DNA of 38,126 nt from Hyphochytrium catenoides (GCA_900088475.1 FLMG01002456.1:199160-237285); one strand, 5' to 3'. Shown: positions 1 to 10,955, counted from the first letter of the stretch. The notes: a model not told the origin generated them from the letters alone. Made by a program: numbers and translations.

Positions 1-1027
1 TTCGCTAGTATGAACCTGATCTCGATGACGTTATGATCATAAGACAACTCGGCAACCATCCTTGTGTGGTCTTCGTTGAAAACTTGTATCTTGAGCCTTT
101 TCCATAGGTTGAGGTTATCTGCCACATTTGGATAATGTTCCTTCATTTCCGGTATATCAAGAGGAAGGTGTAGAGTTAGCGGAGTCCAGCAAGACTCCTC
201 TCCGTTTAGACTTGGCGGAGTAGGCCTTAGAGGTAAACGGGGGCTTGCCTCTAGTGTCTGCTCACTCTTTGTCTGTCGACCGAAGGCAAATCGTGGCTTT
301 TTCTGCGCTTCCCCAAACAGAGTAATCTTCTTGAACTTGACCAGTCGTGTTACAAGCTTGTATGTGCGGGTGAAACGACGTTCAAAAAGCTCTTTCAGTG
401 CCGCGGAATCAGGGTTCTCTTGCAGGAGCTTCCCCAGCTTCCGAGAGTAATCCGCGATGCTACCAGGTGGAAAGAAGCCATTCAAGCGTAAGCCTAAAGA
501 AAAGAAGCAAGATCAGTTAGAATAGGTGGCATGTCAAGATACGTGAGTTAAGATCGCCGCAAGGCGCAAGGAAGGCTTACGAAGCTCAACGTCCTGAGTG
601 TTGCAGTCCGTTGGCAGAGGGTAACGACCAGCATAGATGGAAGTTGATCCTGCACTGTTGTGACACTCTAACGGAGGGGAGAACCTATCAGCGAAGGCTA
701 TGACTGGGTCTTCTTTTTCCCATCGGTTTCCCTTCACGGCGTAATACTTTACACGCGCAACCACATGGAAGGGGAAAGACGAGTCCTCCCAAAGCCAACG
801 GGCAAAGTCCTCCTAGCAGAGAGAAACACCGTATGAAAAACTGATGGAAAACACTCGCGAGGAGTTTGGGAACACATTACCCGTAGCTTGTCTTTCTGTA
901 GGCTTGCTGCCTTCAAAATGAGTGTGAATGGGGCCAGCAGAAAGACGATGCTTGGGACTATAGGCTCCATATACTGGTTGAAAATCCGGATAAGAACATT
1001 TCCGGCTGTCTCTCCTGAGGGTGACAT
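1..1027 (-). CDS. Membrane-anchored protein of unknown family, 3' end outside the window
   Basis: Three exons can be joined in frame: 1027-881, 812-581 and 493 to the window edge. Both introns are GT-AG (phases 0 and 1). The start is the first ATG of the open frame. Residues about 21-44 form one hydrophobic segment (PIVPSIVFLLAPFTLILKA), likely a signal anchor or transmembrane helix. The following domain has two cysteines near residues 86 and 106, a conserved-looking stretch around FARWLWEDSSFPFHVVARV, then a basic Lys/Arg-rich region and a segment with PLTLHLPLDIPEM. I do not recognise the family; CLPTM1, seipin and TMEM231 were considered and did not fit. The even codon usage and clean intron phasing make me confident it is a real gene. 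It shares a 680-base divergent region with the plus-strand DUF4954 gene. Confidence 0.7.
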
Positions 1028-1708
1028 GGTACGTGGATCAACCCTTGAAAGGCTCTCACTTGCGATAGAAGAATCTTCTATTGGAAGCTTGTCTTCATGG
1101 CCTCATCGGTCCAATGAAGCTTGAGGAGATGTTGACGATGCCTGAAGCTGTTTCTGAAGCTTCAGAATCCGATAGATAAAATAAATATAGTTCTATGAGA
1201 TTGGTGATGATGCAACCTTTTTGTTAGCCAATAAAGGGAACCGGATAGATTTTGGTCCGGATACTTTCGTACCTGATCATCAAAATCTGCATTCTGCTAT
1301 ACTGTAATGGAGCTCGAAAAAGTCCAATTATCCACAATAAATAACGCGAGTCAAACAGTTATCTCCAGTTGTGCTCAGAAATAACCTTTACCTATTGATA
1401 TAATTGTCCTGGGGAAGGTCCCACAAGGACAATGCTGTAGTGAAGGCGACAAGGAACACAAGCCGACAATAACGGACAAGTGTTGGAGCTTCGGTAATCC
1501 AAGATTTTCTTGGACTCTGATGAGAGTGAGCAGCTTCTGCGTGATCTGTCTAAAGGCCTTCATTTGGTGCTCCCGAGATCTCCCACAAATCATTGTGAAA
1601 AATACGTTTGTCTCGACGTGCTTTGCCACCGCGGTGTTGTTGGTACAAGTGCTCTCCCCTTCGCCAAGACTGTCCCAAATAACTTCTGCGTCGGGGAGAA
1701 TCTCCATA
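1028..1708. other. Divergent intergenic region
   Basis: This separates the start codons of two divergent genes, so it should hold both promoters. It is A+T-richer than its flanks around 1170-1380. Open frames of 60-113 codons exist on both strands at 1375-1787, but they overlap each other and show no domain, so I do not call them. I see no clear TATA box. Confidence 0.5.
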
Positions 1709-4700
1709 ATGAGCATTCACACTGAAGCAACCCTTCAGCACGCGAGGGATGAGGTCTGTGGAGATTGGCTTTTGTGCATTCGTTCATAGTGTTCTGATTG
1801 CGCTATTCAGGTACTTGCCGCTGCAGGTGGGCCGGCGTCTACGTTTCTGAAGGATATTGAGGCTGCACGGAACCTTGGCGAGTTCAAAACTGGTGCCAAG
1901 GGCAACCGCAGGTTGAGCGCTGAAGAGATCGAGGCTCTTAAAGCGAATGGAAACTATGGTAGTATCACTGCCACGGCCAGCCGTCTCGTTGATAATTAAC
2001 CAGCATTTGTCTATTGGCAGCTTCGGACTGGAGCAAGGTGTTGGTGCTGCCGGGGCGGAAACTGTTGACCGACCGCATCCGCAACTGCGTGTTTGATGGC
2101 AACATCGCTCTTGGTAAGGTGAAGTGGAGGACTGAACATCCAGAAGTATGACCCTATTGTTCTAAATGTCGCTAGGCTCGTTTTCGGGTCAGATAACACT
2201 TCATGGAGTGAGCCTTTCAACCGGTGTTTACAACTCCACTCTAGCAGAGGTTGTCATTGAAGACAACTGTTTGGTGAAGGTAGGCCCGTTGCAGGCAATT
2301 CCGTGGCCTTCTTATAACTGGTGCCTTTGGCGTGCCCATATATTTGACTGCTAGGACAACACACTTATCGCCAAAACTGTTATCATGACTGGATCAGCGG
2401 TCGTTGGCTGTGGGACCATCACCTCAACTGGCGCAACTGCCTTCAGTAATGGTATCGAGTTGCCAGTTGGCGTCGAGATCGGAGGCCGAGACATTAAAGT
2501 CTGGGCTGAAATGACTTTTGAAGGTGAAACCTTTGGTCTCTTGCATAATGCGGAAGCTGAGCTCTGAAAGAAGAACGCACTCTACGCAGCTGCGGCAGCA
2601 GTTGGAGCCTACAGACAGGACAAAGAGGCCCTAAAGGCTTACTCTGCTGCTGTCGACAAGTACACCGCTAAAGCGACCTCGAAGGTCAGTCCGCTTCTGT
2701 AGAGACCTATTCCGTAAAATGAAAATAATCTCCTCAGGATGGAAGTAAGTAAGCTAAACTCTCTATCTTTGCCCGGAACAGTTCAATGTGATATCCCAAT
2801 CGGCTCGTGTGATCAATGCGCCTCTTCTAAGAGACGTCTATCTTGGTCCGGCTGGCTCTATTCTTCAATCGGAGGTACAGCGCACCTGTGTCATCTCATC
2901 CAAAGAGGTAATGGCCTATGCCAACTGCTATCATGTTTCGACAGCATGCGGTGTAGGACTCATGTAGACATTGTAGGAACCATCCAGCATCGCTTCAGGC
3001 TCCACTGTGAGGGACGCTTTGCTGCAGTGGGCCACCCATGTTGACAGCCAGAGCATTGTACAGCGCGGGTTTCTCTGTGAGCACTCCCATGTAGAGAGAC
3101 ATGGAAAACTGTTCGATTCCCTTCTAGGCCCGAACAGCGGTATCGCTGAGGGAGAATGCACATCCAGGTTAGTCCCAACTCCGCATTGCACGATAGGGAC
3201 TAAGATCTTTCCAACTAAACGTCATCCTGAATAGCTTTGTCGGCCCATTTGTGGGTTTCCATCACCAGTCCCTCCTCATTGCCAGTTTCTGGCCAAAGGG
3301 TAAAGGGAATGTGGGATACGGCGCCAATGTTGGCAGCAATCACACCCTAAAGGCACCAGACCAGGTGAGACCACAGTACGGTATCTGGGGTGTGTGATGC
3401 GCTGATTGGGCTGCGAGCGCAGGAGCTATGGCCCGGAGAAGGGGTCTTCTTTGGCCTCTCTACCGCCATCAAGTACCCCAGTAACTTCACTAAAGCACCA
3501 TACTCAGTCATTGCCACGGGCTGTGTCACCCTGGCGCAGAGTTGCGAGATGCCCTTCAGGTTCGTGTCCAGTGCCTATCTCGATTAAGACGGCAGTTGCT
3601 CACCTGGCCCATCTGTACTACGCAGCCTTATCAACACACCGGGAGAGTCTATTCCAGGTCTTTCCCCTGCCTTCAACGAAATCTCTCCGGGGTGGGTCCT
3701 TTCGGATTGCGCGTTTACTCTCCTTCGTAATGAAGACAAGTATGCGAATCGTAATAAGGTACCTCAATAACCCCTGGGCTGTTCGTTCTGGTCCGCCCTA
3801 CATAGCCATGTTATCTTTGCTCCAATTATGCACATCTTGGAGACATTTGCTCCAATCCAATGCTCTAGACCTTCCTTCCTTCAAGTGCCTTTAGTGGCGC
3901 GCACAGTTTATAGCTGAGGAACTGTGTATTCCAAGTCCAAAAGGACCAAGATCGCGTGGGAGATCTTTCGGCCGGAGATTGTGGATATGATGCTTAGTGC
4001 TAGGAAGCGGTTGATTGAAGCAGAGGGAAAAGCCAAGATTCACAACGCTCGCAAAGAAGCAGTTTACACCGACAAGGAAGTTCCTGGCCTGGGTAAGAGG
4101 GTCATACTGAATTGCAAAACATCTAAATCTCATACATTCGTCACCAAAGGGAAGAACTATATGAGAGAGAGCGCCAGGAAGTCGGCGATTGATGCCTACA
4201 CCTTCTATATCAGACACTATGGATTGAAGGGCCTTCTCCGTCAAGCTCAGGCAGGAGCATCTCTAAACACTATATTGCTAAAGGGAAGCAAGAGTTGCAT
4301 TGGGGACCAGAAGCGGTAAGAAGGCCACAAGGCTCTTTAATGAGCACACAAAGCCACTGAAAGTGTTCACGTATGCCCTTCTTATAGCTGGAGTCACGAA
4401 CAGGAGGCCCTTCTGTCTGAGTATCCTGGCTATACGGCAGAGCAGTTATTGGAAGAAGCAGTCAAGAGCCACGCAGAACTCGCTAAGAGCGCAGGTAAGT
4501 TGTTCGTCCATCTCCTACGCCCAATTTTTTTTTGCCCAGTGCCCATGATGTTCAATATTAGCTCGAGGAAAGTCAAGGGACGATGTGCGAGGTAAACAAA
4601 TCATCCCTGATTATGACCACACACATACTGCTGCCTCCAAGGAAAAAGTCGTGATTGCTGCAAACAAGTAAGTCCACTAATTGTAGTATGAGAGATCGCG

Positions 4701-4813
4701 TTGACTTGCGTTCTACGCCTGATACAACTGATCTCTTCTACCATATATTGTTGTCACATAGGTTGGCCGCGGAGCTTGACGTTGCGACAAAGAAGCTCTT
4801 GTCGAAGCTCTAG
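1709..4813 (+). CDS. DUF4954-type protein with left-handed beta-helix repeats
   Basis: Sixteen exons join without a frame break into about 652 residues: 1709-1753, 1811-1958, 2021-2113, 2176-2279, 2355-2523, 2590-2684, 2782-2907, 2977-3167, 3235-3364, 3423-3559, 3626-3758, 3936-4092, 4150-4315, 4388-4494, 4562-4667, 4762-4813. The assembled protein follows, from memory, the whole bacterial DUF4954 pattern. It has NYASDWSKV near the N-terminus, hexapeptide-like coils (residues about 95-170), then CEHSHVERHGK, LLGPNSGIAEGE, GPFVGFHHQ, GNVGYGANVGSNHT and WPGEGVFFGLS. A helical C-terminal part contains EIFRPEIVDMML and DAYTFYIRHYGL. The function is unknown; the beta-helix resembles acyl- and nucleotidyl-transferase folds, but no catalytic assignment is safe. 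The first exon (donor GTCTGT) is the least certain. The stop lies 52 bases from that of the convergent capping-protein gene. Confidence 0.9.
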
Positions 4814-4865
4814 ACGCTTACTTCTAATGAAGAAGTATAACTGGCGGCAGTAGTTTGCCATCTAA

Positions 4866-6524
4866 TCACTTTCTAATGTTCCGCACCATCCGGTGAGCGT
4901 TTAGGTTCCATTCCATCTTCATCTGCGTGACTGAGATCCATGATAGTTAGGTTGCGATAAACGCACTGCACTGAATAGCACTTACTGGGCATCACTCGGC
5001 GCATTTCCTTAAAAGTCTCCTTGTTCATGTTCTCATACATTTCTCCCAACTTCATCTAGCAAGAGAGGGTTAGTGGGGTTTTCACTGTCTTGTCAAGGGG
5101 TGTATCGGTTGTGTCCTCGGTCTACCTGCAACTCATCCTCAGCCATCTTGATATTATCGCAAACTGCTTTGGCAAAAGCTTTGACCTTGCATAATAAGTT
5201 AGCGAAACTTTAGTGCTCTGACAGCCAATTCGAGAACGCATGACCTTACATCGGTAGACTGCACTGAGAGCGGAGAGGATAGTTTCCTCGAGGTGTGAAG
5301 CTGGACATTTCCATCCTCAAAGTAGTGGACATGGAGCCGTATCTGGCCTGATAAGGCCCGACGGCTAATGTCCACAGACCAGTCTGAGCTCCAGTTACCA
5401 CTCCTGTGAGCAGAAAGATGACATGCGACCATTTAAGAAGAGTGTCCGCGGCGAAGAGAAGACGGCCCCCACCTACCAATAGTTCCTAAGGTTAACGCTC
5501 ACGCCGGATATAAGTATTTGAAGTTGATCCTGGCGAGCTAGAACGCTTAGGCCTGCCCTGAGAAGACGGTCGGTGGGTGAAGGTTAAGTTCTGATGCCTG
5601 ACTGAAGACGAAGATCACTCTTTTTACTTTTCTCCGTATGCGAGGTGCACATATTCCACCAGAGCGTCCTCTACTGCCACTCTGGCCAAGCAAAGGGTAG
5701 ATCCGATGGGAAGACCGGGGAGATGCAATGTAGGAGTTCCCCGAAGGCGCAGTTACAAAAGAAAGAGAAGAGGGTTAACAAGGTGCTACTATCTACAAAA
5801 AGCAACCGTGAGCAAACTGAATCCCCGAGAGCTCCAGGGATAGATAGACCGAACTCATGTGCGCTGTATCGGCTGGAAAGGTAGAATACATTCCAACTTT
5901 GAAGGGAGAGTACCTCAGCGTTTCATGAGCGCTATCCATCTGCGTTGTGACGGGTTGCCCATCATCTACCACTAACCTCTGCCATAAAAGTCAAGCATTT
6001 TCGTGCGCAGAGGAAAAAGCACCACGGCTTAATCACTAGCTTCAAGTTAAGCAATTGAATAAACGTACCTGCCTTAGGTGATCGAACTGATAGATTTTCT
6101 TTGTTCTAGAGTCAATATAGTGAGTCGGGTCGAGCTCTGTAGCTTTCGAGATCACAAGCTGGGAGGAAGAGGGTTAGACCAGTCATCCCTTGTGTCCATT
6201 GGTCTACTTGATACGTGGACGATAGTTGGAGCTCCAGCTCACCCTCGTGTCAGATCCCGTTACGGCTACTGGCAGGTAGCTCTCTGTATTATATTGCCGA
6301 AGGATTCCGGCGACGACAGGCTCGGTCAGGATTTCGGCTGGGACCAACTTCTTGAGATCTGGAGTGGAGTATAACGTATTGTTGTCAGGACATTTAGACG
6401 TATGAGAAGAGCATTTGGTCTGACCGGTAAGCACTTCCTTCACCTGGCCAGCAGGAGAGGAGATTAGGAGATGCTGGGCGATCTTGAGCTTCTCTTCATC
6501 GGTGATCTCTTCCACGTCCGCCAT
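4866..6524 (-). CDS. CAPZA: F-actin-capping protein subunit alpha
   Basis: Ten exons: 6524-6425, 6358-6243, 6158-6069, 5978-5914, 5681-5628, 5545-5477, 5403-5250, 5185-5126, 5055-4986, 4930-4866. They give 280 residues, close to the usual 280-290. The product would form the alpha half of the alpha/beta heterodimer that caps actin barbed ends in the cytoplasm. Family landmarks appear in order: EKLKIAQHLLISSPAGQVKEVL at the N-terminus (residues 11-32), YIDSRTKKIYQFDHLR, the helix EDALVEYVHLAYGEN, the beta-strand core NYWSGNWSSDWSV and IRLHVHYFEDGNVQL, and a C-terminal amphipathic tail ending WNLNAHRMVRNIRK that matches the actin-binding tentacle. Exon 5 is only 54 bases. A beta-subunit gene is not in the window. 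It diverges from MED31 across 536 bases. Confidence 0.95.
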
Positions 6525-7060
6525 GGTCTTTTTAAACAACGTCCCAACCCTTGAAACACAAGTCCTGCTCACGCTCGATCCTCCCACTTCCTGCTTGTAT
6601 GTCCAGCCTCGGCACCACTATTGTTGACTGACGAAGGTCCTTTGCGTCTGGTTGGTAGGTCACGAGACGACATCAACTGTCTTCAATGAGAACCAAATAA
6701 TCCTCGCGCCTTTTATCACATCAATTAGCATATTGCACGGTACAACAGATCTTTGTTCTTGTACGTTGTACCTCGTGGATTTACCATAGAATCTATAGTG
6801 TGGCCTGTATTCGTAGGATACAGTACGACGTGACAGCACAGTTGTATCAAAGTGAAATGACCAGAGGCTCTTGGACAGACACTGCTCAAACTGATATCCC
6901 AGTCTGTCAGACCAGACCTTGCCCTGCAGTCCTGCAGCACTTCATTCGGCACTGATGCTGGCACTTCTAACATCTATAAGCAAGGTCATCGCTTGACCCG
7001 CGGGAAGAGCACTGTGGTGTCCGTGTTAAGTTTGAACCTCATTGTTATCCCTAGCTTACA
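6525..7060. other. Divergent intergenic region between CAPZA and MED31
   Basis: This 536-base stretch lies between two start codons and should carry both promoters. I see no convincing gene: the only open frame (minus strand, 6725-6973) has no family resemblance. No obvious TATA box stands next to either start. Confidence 0.5.
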
Positions 7061-7772
7061 ATGGCTGGCGACGGGTTAGAGGAAATGGATGTATCAGAGA
7101 ACGCTGATCACGTGGCCCCTTCCAAAGTCCCAGTAGAGTTTCCGGATGATCGATCGCGGTTTGAGCTAGAGCTCGAGTTTGTTCAATGCTTGTCCAAGCC
7201 ATCATATCTAAACTGTAGGCACAACGTGTGGGCTTGGCATCCGTAGAGGTGATGTACCTGACGTTGCCCTCCTCGCCACAGACCTCGCCATCAACCGATT
7301 CTTCGAGAATGAAGCTTTTCTTAACTACCTAAAATATCTAAAGTACTGGCAGAGGCCCGAGTATGCGCAATTTATCGTGTAAGTACGGTTAAGACTGATC
7401 TTGAGGTAGATCTGAAGATCAACTGAATGAAGTTTCTTATTACATGGTGCTACTCTAGCTACCCGCACTGCCTTGCTTTCCTGGATATTATAGAAAACGA
7501 GACCTTCCGTCAGGTGAGAAAAGTGATTACGATATTGAGAACTTGTTGACACACTGCAGACCTCCCAGGCAATCAAGCGGGACGACTTCACGACCCTTAT
7601 TCACAGTCAACAGTTCTATCATTGGCAATACTTTCTCAATAACCGCTATCGGGAGGCAGCGGAAGCAAAGGTGGGCTGGCTTTTACTGTGTGCTGACACA
7701 AGAAGGTCTTGTTCCCAGAGTCAAGGTCTGACTCCATTTGGTTCAGGGAAAGCAGGCTTCCAGCTAGTCTAG
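7061..7772 (+). CDS. MED31: Mediator complex subunit 31 (SOH1)
   Basis: Conserved exons are 7061-7214, 7282-7378, 7459-7513 and 7569-7670, in clean phase. The Soh1 domain is unmistakable (residues about 33-130): RFELELEFVQCLSKPSYLNY, FFENEAFLNYLKYLKYWQRP, EYAQFIVYPHCLAFLDII, then TLIHSQQFYHWQYFLNNRY. MED31 belongs to the middle module of the Mediator complex, which links transcription factors to RNA polymerase II in the nucleus. The C-terminus is unresolved. Reading on from 7670 without splicing stops at TAG 7770-7772 (about 169 residues). Splicing to an acceptor at 7705 instead stops at 7807, which would overlap the last codons of the convergent hydrolase gene. The N-terminal 32 residues are acidic and not conserved. 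Confidence 0.93.
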
Positions 7773-7793
7773 ATACTGGTACTTGCAGACTGA

Positions 7794-9895
7794 TCAGAAC
7801 GGGTTAACCCATCTCGCGAACTGGATATTGGGCATTGGAGCCATCCGACACAATGGTTTGAACTTGAACTCCTCGCCTATCTCTTCCGGACTGTATTGGT
7901 GGATGATATTCAGTATGTCAGCCAGCAGCGGGTCATCCCCTGTCATCGGATCTTCAAGGATCCTGTAGAACACGAAACGAAATGCGTCAGAACTATTCAA
8001 GAGCTACGGATCAAGGGCCGTGGCTATCTCCTGTGTATGAGCTAACAGACAAACAAATTACGACGAGACAACACTTACGGGTCAGTGTGTGTCTTGCCCT
8101 CATACCACTTGGTATGCACAGCAGCGCCGGCCTCTTCTAGCGCATTGGCAAACTGGAGCGACTGCTTCCAGGTCACCGATGCGTCAGCAGTGCCGTGGTA
8201 TAAAATAACCGGAGGCAGATAGTCCACAAAGTCCCGTCTCCTATTAAACAGTAGACTTTAGGTCATCCCAGCTTGTCTGACCGACCCCTGGTAGTAAAGC
8301 AACTGCCAAAGGGCGAGCATACATCACAGTTTGCTAAGAAGTACTAATAGAAAGAAGGATCGAAAGCCATGAAAGCGATAACCCTTTTTCAAACGAAACC
8401 ACCGTACTTTATAGAATTGACCCTGAGACTAGGAGACCATCGATCAAGCTGGTCCTCAAAAATCTGTCTTTGAATGGAACGATCGAGGCCCCTGGCGTGA
8501 AACTGCTCGATGCTCTGGAAGACATTGTAGGGGCCAGATATGCCGATGAAGGATCGGAGTGAAGAGGAAGTCCAAGATATCGGTTCCCTGGGTTGAGCCA
8601 CAGAGAAAGGGTTATGACTTCTCAGCAAGATTACTAAAAGAGCAAAGTGCCCTACCCGTTGCACTCTTTCACAGCTTGGTCGATAACAAGGCATGAAGAG
8701 ATATGTGCACCAGCAGATTGTCCAATGAGAGTTACGTTGTCGGGATCTAACAAATATGTATGTGGGACTCTAAACGGGAGAAAAGGTCATACTATAAAAG
8801 CCAAGAACTCACCTCCGCCAAAGTGGTGGATGTTGTTAAAGACCCAATCAAGGCAGAGACTTAGATCCTCCGTCATGTCTGAGATAGTGCCTTGAGGATA
8901 ATTGCGATAGTCTGGAGCCACAAAGACAACTCCTAAGTCTTGCATCACCTATTTGTAAGGACCATTTTTATCGGTAAGCTTTTGCCAGAGGAGAAGGCAA
9001 TTAGTCAGCTCACCTTCCCCATAAGGAAGCCCCAGGCTTTATAGCCAATGATCCAGGCTCCTCCCGATACAAAGACCACCACGGGATACTTCTTGCCCTG
9101 AGGCTGTTGACGCTATGTCAGAAACTTCATGATCATCCGGCTAGGTCAATTCAAAAGAACACCAAGCACCTACATTCTGCTTAAGGTCCTTGCAAACCCG
9201 ATAGACATCGAGTGACTGGCGCTTCATGAACCCGTAACTGATGTTTATGGTAACCCGCGAGTTAAAAAGGTAGAAGTTCAGGACCTGAACAAAGGCGGGC
9301 ATGAGTGCCGCCACGAATAACATTAGCCTGAATCAGGTAGGGGAAAAGAAAGAAAAGTCATTAGCAGTTAAGGATCTGCACACCATGACACTACAACAGC
9401 CTGCTTCACCTACCTAAAGGCCATAAACATCCACTTGGAGCCTGTGCGGAGCATCCAAAGAAGCTTAACTGTTAGCCGAGTTAACAGCCAACTTGTCTCG
9501 ACCACCTCCTCCACCAGCAAGAGGCTAGAGCGGCGAATCGGTCCCTCATGATACGGCAAAGAAGAGGGCGTGACACCGCGAATCGGAGATTTATGGCGAA
9601 AAGATTGACGCTTGCCAGGCAATCTCGACGGGCTAGTACTTTTGGAGCGTGGTTTTGTGGACTGAGGAGAAGATGCTTTCCGGAATTGGTTATCTTTGGT
9701 CCCGTTCCCTCCCCCGGTCGTCCTCTGGGTAAGTCCTTCGTGGCGCAACTTGTCCTCGCTGGGCCGGTTCTCGTTAGAAGTGCTGCTCCGGCTTCCTCCG
9801 GTCTCAGTCTCAGCAACGTCGGTCTGCTCAGTCTTAGATGATGACGGGGAGGCCGATCGATGGCGCCGTCGTCTTTGTTTCTGGGTGGACGGCAT
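7794..9895 (-). CDS. Isoprenylcysteine alpha-carbonyl methylesterase-like hydrolase
   Basis: Nine exons: 9895-9414, 9327-9174, 9112-9014, 8948-8813, 8746-8656, 8587-8422, 8333-8323, 8240-8079, 7962-7794, giving about 489 residues. By family it removes the methyl group from carboxymethylated prenyl-cysteine proteins at the ER or Golgi membrane. The alpha/beta-hydrolase signature is complete: oxyanion region [12 protein letters not shown] (about 228-239), nucleophile motif GQSAGAH with Ser301, Asp399 in [10 protein letters not shown] and His431 in EGKTHTD. Hydrophobic segments near residues 140-185 ([13 protein letters not shown], then [20 protein letters not shown]) are the membrane anchor. 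The first 130 residues are a basic, Arg/Ser-rich extension without conservation. Exon 7 is only 11 bases, but the frame and family alignment require it. The stop lies 21 bases beyond the likely MED31 stop. Confidence 0.88.
8323..8333 (-). other. 11-base microexon of the methylesterase gene
   Basis: Exon 6 ends in phase 0 at 8422 and exon 8 begins in phase 2 at 8240, so direct joining breaks the frame. An AG-flanked, GT-followed 11-base segment here restores it, adding Gln-Thr-Val and two bases of a Met codon. The resulting linker [17 protein letters not shown] has nearly the spacing I recall for plant homologues. The flanking introns would be 88 and 82 bases, normal for this locus. Confidence 0.7.
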
Positions 9896-10193
9896 CTTCG
9901 ACCGTACTTCCTTACTGCTTTGTTGCCTTCAGTCAGCCCTTCATGCACGAGGCAGAAGAAGAGCGGAAGGGGGGCTTACCTAGGTGCGGAGAACACCAAC
10001 ACGACCGCAAGGCTTGAGCCAAAAGATCGACACAAGCTGCTTCTTCACGTCTCCAATCAAGGTGTGGCGATGACCTCCAGATTCAGCTGTTGTCCCACGC
10101 TCTTCTATAGAAAGGGTGGCAGAGAAGACGAGCTGATGTCCCTGTGTGCTAGCCTTTCTATGAGATCACTGAAATTCACTGTTGTTCCTTTTC

Positions 10194-10679
10194 ATGAAGG
10201 CTTGCGAGGCTACCGATAGCCCTTGTACAACTCCCACCGCCGCCCCTCCTCGTAAACAACCAAAGCCTTTTGATGATGTGTTTGACTATGATGTCCAATC
10301 GCCAAGAGAGATCATAGGACAACATTCCAAACGACATTCCAGGCCGAAAGCCCGTTTTAGAGTTCTCAATCCTCTTGTCCGTCCATATCTCTTATCTCCT
10401 TTCCTTCCTTCCTCTCTCTATCTGTGGCTCCGTTAGTCTGTCTCCCTTCTGGTCATGCTTCCCCTCCTGCATGTTACAAACCAACCCTTTGAATCAGAAC
10501 AGGAACCGCAGGTGCAAGAGTCCGGTCTTACTAGTCCAGTATCACGGGTTTACCGTACTGGATATATGCAGCAGGCTCGCATATTATTATTGACAACAAA
10601 CACAACTCGTACGAACACAAACGGTACAACAAGAACGTCGTCACAGTCCTCTCCCCAAGTACTGCAGTTGTTCCGCTAA
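10194..10679 (+). CDS. Weak candidate small protein, two exons
   Basis: An open frame from ATG 10194 encodes about 60 residues with protein-like composition (KPFDDVFDYDVQSPREIIGQ, then a His/Lys/Arg-rich patch and RFRVLNPL). It then degenerates into pyrimidine-rich sequence typical of an intron here. Removing a putative GT-AG intron (about 10378 to 10500) joins it in phase to EPQVQESGLTSPVSRVYRTG, followed by a Thr/Asn-rich tail ending at TAA 10677-10679. Total is about 119 residues. I recognise no family, the donor (GTCCGT) is weak, and the tail is low-complexity. Confidence 0.25.
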
Positions 10680-10721
10680 CAACAACTACACACACCAGGA
10701 TAACGGCCCACGCTGCCTACT

Positions 10722-10955
10722 ACTAAAGGTAGATGGGCGTTAGCGCCATCGATGGTTACTCTTACTACGCCGTTTGTTCGCGTCAAGCGCACCAAGTCTG
10801 AGGATGACGAGTTGGCCGTTATGTCAACTGCACTACAGATTCGAGATGCTGATTGTTGAGAGCAGAGCTGAGCTGGAGCTGAAAGCTGAAGGGTCAGATG
10901 ATCAGATAAAGGCTTTACGGAGAAGGGTTAGTTATCGTAGTCTATGAGCTGCTTG
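10722..10955 (+). CDS. Weak candidate exon pair, unknown
   Basis: One frame reads TPFVRVKRTKSEDDELAV and stops at 10858. A second, shifted frame from about 10843 reads FEMLIVESRAELELKAEGSD then DDQIKALRRR and stops at 10948. A GT-AG intron with donor inside the Lys codon after RVKRT and acceptor near 10842 would join them in phase. The charged, helical composition looks protein-like, but no start codon, family or conserved motif supports it. It could belong to the same gene as the candidate just upstream. Confidence 0.18.

Noticed and set aside
2524-2589. An in-frame TGA (2565-2567) within an apparently continuous DUF4954 reading frame, suggesting read-through, selenocysteine or a pseudogene.
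   Set aside because: A 66-base GT-AG intron (2524-2589) removes the stop, keeps phase 1 and gives the family-typical sequence FEAAAAVGAYRQDKEAL.
8240-8587. A frameshift or sequencing error between methylesterase exons 6 and 8.
   Set aside because: An 11-base microexon with proper AG and GT flanks restores frame and family spacing, so no error need be assumed.
9548-9983. Long plus-strand open frames of about 95-97 codons at 9548-9841 and 9696-9983.
   Set aside because: They lie antisense to the Ser/Arg-rich first exon of the methylesterase and mirror its composition.
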